A DNA stretch of 64,000 nucleotides from DATBGO01 sp963785765 (GTDB lineage Bacteria > Actinomycetota > Actinomycetes > Streptosporangiales > Streptosporangiaceae): assembly GCA_963785765.1 (NCBI GenBank), contig CAWAWM010000008.1, forward strand, positions 806,001 through 870,000, read 5' to 3'. Of this stretch, positions 61,318 through 64,000 are shown in pieces. A program made the position numbers and the translations under genes. Position 1 is the first letter of the stretch. Every line of letters starts with the position of its first letter. The notes beneath the pieces are model-generated. The model had not been told where the DNA came from. It worked only from the letters and a program-made list of their open reading frames with translations, and made no database searches.

Positions 61318-63000
61318 ATGGTGAACATGACTGGCTGGCGGACGAGGCACGGCAAGACGGACCCGGATCACGGTGGTACCGCCGGGGACGGGCTTGCCCC
61401 TGCCCAGGCAGGCGCGGCTGGCAGCGAGCCCGGCGAGCCCGGCGACGGGCCCGAGCCCGAGTCGCCGGACCGGATGGGCGCGCGGCTCCGGGCGGCCGCC
61501 CAGGGGTTCAGGCAGCGTGCGCGGCCGGGCCCGGGGCCAGCGGCCGGCGCACCAGGAACGGCGCCGCCGGAGCTGGTCGGGGCGGAGCCGGTCGGGGCAG
61601 AGCCGGTCAGGGCAGCGCCGGCCGGGGCAGAGCCGGTCGGGGCAGAGCCGGCCGGGGCGGACCCGGGGGAGATGCAGGCCGAACCTGCGGGCATCCCACC
61701 GGGCCCGGGGGACTGGCGGGCACCCCGCGGCCCGGCGGAGCCGCAGGTCCCTGGCCTGCTGCAGCGGGCCGCCGCCTGGTCGTGGCGGCTGCTCCTGGTC
61801 GGCCTGCTGGTCTATGTCGCCTTCCGGGTGGCCAGCACGCTTCGGCTGGTGGTGCTGCCCTGTATCGCAGCCCTGCTGCTGACGGCGCTGCTCCAGCCCC
61901 TGACGGCCAGGCTGCGCCGGGCCGGGATGCCCGGCCTGGCGGCCACCTGGTGCACAGTCCTGGTCGCGGTGGCGGTGCTGGCCGGGATCGCCACGCTGGC
62001 CGCCACCCGGGTGAGCGCCGACTACCCGACGCTGACCAACGAGGTCAAGCACACCGCTCACCAGGTGCAGGTGTCGCTGGCCGGGGCGCCCTTTCATATC
62101 AGCAGCAAGCGCCTGCAGGAGCTGTCCGGACAGCTGGTCAAGTTCCTGTCGCAGCACAAGTCACAGGTAGCGGGCACGGTGCTGACCGGCGGCAAGATCT
62201 TCCTTGAGCTGCTCACCGGGCTGGTCCTGATGTTGTTCGTGACTTTCTTCCTGCTCAAGGATGGCGAGCGGATCTGGACCTGGCTGGTCAAGGGGCTGTC
62301 GCCGGAGGCCAGGCAGCGAGCGGACAACGCGGGAGCAGCGGCCTGGGTGGCTCTGGTCAACTACATCCGCGGCACCACCGCGGTCGCCGCCATCCACGCC
62401 ATATTCATCGGCCTGGCGCTGTGGATCCTGGGCGTGCCGCTACTCGTGCCGCTGATCATCCTGGTGTTCCTGGCCGCGTACGTGCCGCTGGTCGGGATCT
62501 TGGTCGCGGGCGCGCTGGCTATCCTGGTGACGCTCGGCACCAAGGGGTGGATCGCGGCGGTGATCCTGCTGGTCGTCTTCCTGGCCGAGAACCAGATCGA
62601 GAGCCATCTGCTGCAGCCCCTGGTGGTGGGGCGAATTGTCCGGCTGCATCCGCTGGCGATCATCTTGGTCCTGGCGGTCGGCGGCGTGATCGCCGGCATC
62701 GCGGGCGCAATCGTCGCGGTGCCCGCGGCCGCATCGCTCAGCTACGCATGGCCGTATCTGCGCCGCGACCAGCCCGGCCGGCCAGGCCCGCCCGGAGCCA
62801 CCGGGCCGCCCGGCGCGTCCGGGCCCGCCAGCGGCACCGAGCCGGCCAGCGGCACGGTGCCTGGCGGCGGTGCGGTGCCTGGCGGCGGTGCGGTGCCTGG
62901 CGGCAGTGCGGTGCCCGGCGGCGGAGCCGTGGCGGGCGGCGACATAGCGGTACTCTCCGGGGCAGCTGGCCTGTCCGGCGGGGCGGTGCCAGGCGGGTAG
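61318..63000 (+). CDS. AI-2E-family transporter (PerM-like) with repetitive termini
   Basis: 560 residues. Core about 150-480 has eight helices with the family stretches GLVLMLFVTFFLLKDGERIW and LILVFLAAYVPLVGILVAGALAIL plus LAENQIESHLLQPLVVGRIVRLHP. AI-2E/PerM proteins include the AI-2 exporter TqsA and a Na+/H+ antiporter; substrate not predictable. N-terminus has repeated GAEPVGAEP, C-terminus repeated AVPGGG, both low-complexity. ATG at 61318; 61327 is an alternative and a start near residue 50 is possible. Confidence 0.87.
   Translation: MVNMTGWRTRHGKTDPDHGGTAGDGLAPAQAGAAGSEPGEPGDGPEPESPDRMGARLRAAAQGFRQRARPGPGPAAGAPGTAPPELVGAEPVGAEPVRAAPAGAEPVGAEPAGADPGEMQAEPAGIPPGPGDWRAPRGPAEPQVPGLLQRAAAWSWRLLLVGLLVYVAFRVASTLRLVVLPCIAALLLTALLQPLTARLRRAGMPGLAATWCTVLVAVAVLAGIATLAATRVSADYPTLTNEVKHTAHQVQVSLAGAPFHISSKRLQELSGQLVKFLSQHKSQVAGTVLTGGKIFLELLTGLVLMLFVTFFLLKDGERIWTWLVKGLSPEARQRADNAGAAAWVALVNYIRGTTAVAAIHAIFIGLALWILGVPLLVPLIILVFLAAYVPLVGILVAGALAILVTLGTKGWIAAVILLVVFLAENQIESHLLQPLVVGRIVRLHPLAIILVLAVGGVIAGIAGAIVAVPAAASLSYAWPYLRRDQPGRPGPPGATGPPGASGPASGTEPASGTVPGGGAVPGGGAVPGGSAVPGGGAVAGGDIAVLSGAAGLSGGAVPGG
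62858..62945 (+). repeat. 18-bp coding repeats in the AI-2E protein tail
   Basis: Four to five copies of GGTGCGGTGCCTGGCGGC-type units encoding AVPGG(G/S). In frame, so length changes are tolerated. Confidence 0.75.
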
Positions 63001-63068
63001 GCATGCCGATGCCGCCCGTCGGCGATAGGGTCACCTCCGAACCCCGGCAGATCGAAGGGTGGTGGCCC

Positions 63069-63578
63069 ATGCCGGTCACGAACGGCGAACCTGAGCGGGT
63101 CCAGGTGCTCATCAAGCGACTTGACCCCGGACTTCCGGTCCCCGGCCGGGCTCATCCAGGGGATGCCGGCGCGGACCTGTTCGCCGCCGAGGACGTGGAA
63201 CTCGCTCCCGGCGCGCGCGCGGCCGTGCCGACCGGCGTGGCGATCGCGCTGCCCGACGGCTACGCGGCGTTCGTGCATCCGCGGTCCGGGCTCGCGGCCC
63301 GGCACGGGGTCACGATCGTCAATGCGCCAGGCACCGTCGACGCCGGGTACCGTGGCGAGATCAGGGTGACTCTGCTCAACACCGACGCCGACACCCCGGT
63401 CCGCTTCCAGCGCGGGGACCGGATTGCCCAGCTCGTGGTCCAGCGGGTGGAATATCCGGTCTTCCGGGAGGTCGACTCGCTGCCCGGCTCGGCCCGGGGA
63501 GACGGCGGTTTCGGGTCGACTGGCGGGCACGCAGCCGGGCAGGCGGCGGGCAGGCATGACTTTCCGGTGCGGAAGTAA
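63069..63578 (+). CDS. dut: dUTP diphosphatase (deoxyuridine triphosphatase)
   Basis: 169 residues, trimeric dUTPase that makes dUMP and keeps uracil out of DNA. Five motifs in order: HPGDAGADLFAAED, HPRSGLAARHGV, VNAPGTVDAGYRGEI, RFQRGDRIAQLVVQ and the C-terminal arm RGDGGFGSTGG. ATG at 63069 follows GAAGGGTGG; ATGs at 63003/63009 would add 20-22 residues. Neighbours (DUF3093, DUF3710) are the usual actinobacterial context. Confidence 0.95.
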   Translation: MPVTNGEPERVQVLIKRLDPGLPVPGRAHPGDAGADLFAAEDVELAPGARAAVPTGVAIALPDGYAAFVHPRSGLAARHGVTIVNAPGTVDAGYRGEIRVTLLNTDADTPVRFQRGDRIAQLVVQRVEYPVFREVDSLPGSARGDGGFGSTGGHAAGQAAGRHDFPVRK

Positions 63579-63590
63579 GGAGCGTGCGGG

Positions 63591-64000
63591 GTGTTCCGAC
63601 GGCGTCGCCGCGATGACGCGGGCGAGCGCGGCCCGGAGCGGGCCGATATCCGGGATGAGGCCGGCCCCGGCGACGCAGGGCCCGGGGGCGGCGCAGAGTT
63701 CGACGACGATCCGGACTTCGAGGACGGCGCGGAGTTCGAGGACGATGCGGAATTCGAGGACGACGCGGAGTTTGAGGAGGATGCGGAGTTCGAGGATGAG
63801 GATCACACGGTGCTTGCGGGCGGCCGGCCTGCGGCGGCCGGCTTGCGGGCGGCCAGCCTGCAGGCGGCCAGCCGGGGCTGGCCGCGGCGGTCGGCGGCCT
63901 GAGCGACGGGCCGTGGGACGGTGCCGTCGCCTACCCGGACACCGAGCGAATGGATTTCGGCAGCCTGCTCGTCCCGGCCCGTGAGGGCCTGGACGTCCAG
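63591..64000 (+). pseudogene. DUF3710 protein, 5' part, with an apparent frameshift (runs off right edge)
   Basis: GTG at 63591 gives a basic start (MFRRRRRDD) and an acidic region with five AEFEDD-type repeats, the normal DUF3710 N-terminus. The frame then ends at a TGA at 63900. The conserved core GLSDGPWDGAV followed by MDFGSLLVPAREGLDVQ continues in another frame from about 63893 to the edge. One base must be added between 63800 and 63893, in repeated GCGGCCGGCxTGC sequence. Sits 12 nt after dut, as usual. Confidence 0.8.
63697..63800 (+). repeat. 18-bp acidic repeats in DUF3710 gene
   Basis: About five copies of GACGATGCGGAGTTCGAG-type sequence encoding DDAEFE, with small synonymous differences. 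Confidence 0.8.

Noticed and set aside
1..64000. rRNA, tRNA, insertion sequences, prophage or integration sites
   Set aside because: No cloverleaf-like sequence, transposase or integrase motif, or terminal inverted repeats were found on reading both strands.

Overview
The window is high-GC DNA with strong G/C bias at third codon positions. Its gene families are typical of Actinomycetes: DUF3093-dut-DUF3710 order, GlgM-GlgC, SigE-type ECF sigma factor with a propeller anti-sigma-like partner, DUF4232 and DUF4235 proteins. I cannot name a genus. There is no rRNA, tRNA, CRISPR array, insertion sequence or prophage that I can see.

Region 1 (1-21.5 kb) is a dense set of membrane and stress-type genes: a CLC anion channel, two sulfatases (one with its active site destroyed), a SulP anion transporter, two SfLAP/GAP-family proteins, DUF2252, MarC, DUF1269, YihY, HdeD, SHOCT, a carboxymuconolactone-decarboxylase-like protein, RDD and a nonapeptide-repeat protein. 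Nearly every transcription unit here is preceded by the same 19-bp inverted repeat, [ACT]TCA[CT]CCG-N3-CGG[AG]TGA. I count about a dozen copies before 21.5 kb and one more at 51.0 kb. This looks like one uncharacterised regulon and is the main discovery candidate. Its content (sulfatases, SulP, sulfolipid-addressing-like proteins, anion channel) hints at anion/sulfate or envelope stress, but that is inference.

Region 2 (21.5-43 kb) holds a GH3 lipoprotein, a MarR-MFS efflux pair with paired palindromic operators, a dienelactone hydrolase, a second DnaN-type sliding clamp, a DUF1707 protein, a PCu(A)C copper chaperone, a tiny secreted peptide, a MarR-GNAT fusion with a palindrome over its start codon, a YbjQ-like protein, a DUF885 peptidase, two DUF4232 proteins, gamma-glutamyltransferase, PhzF, and a tightly coupled DUF4129-MoxR-DUF58 operon.

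Region 3 (43-64 kb) holds an ABC-ATPase/permease double pair, ECF sigma factor plus membrane partner, an HhH-GPD glycosylase, an MFS pump, a homocitrate/isopropylmalate-synthase-like enzyme divergent from a citrate synthase with an N-terminal DNA-binding domain, a metallo-beta-lactamase/rhodanese protein, VOC, a second DUF1707 protein, glgM-glgC, a methyltransferase, DUF4235, DUF3093, an AI-2E-family transporter, dut and the start of DUF3710.

Five genes (SulP, YbjQ-like, gamma-glutamyltransferase, citrate synthase, DUF3710) need six single-base frame changes to restore the family sequence. For SulP and YbjQ one added base restores the conserved reading exactly, so assembly indels are at least as likely as true pseudogenes. 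Short tandem repeats (15-22 bp) are unusually common, inside genes and just after stop codons.
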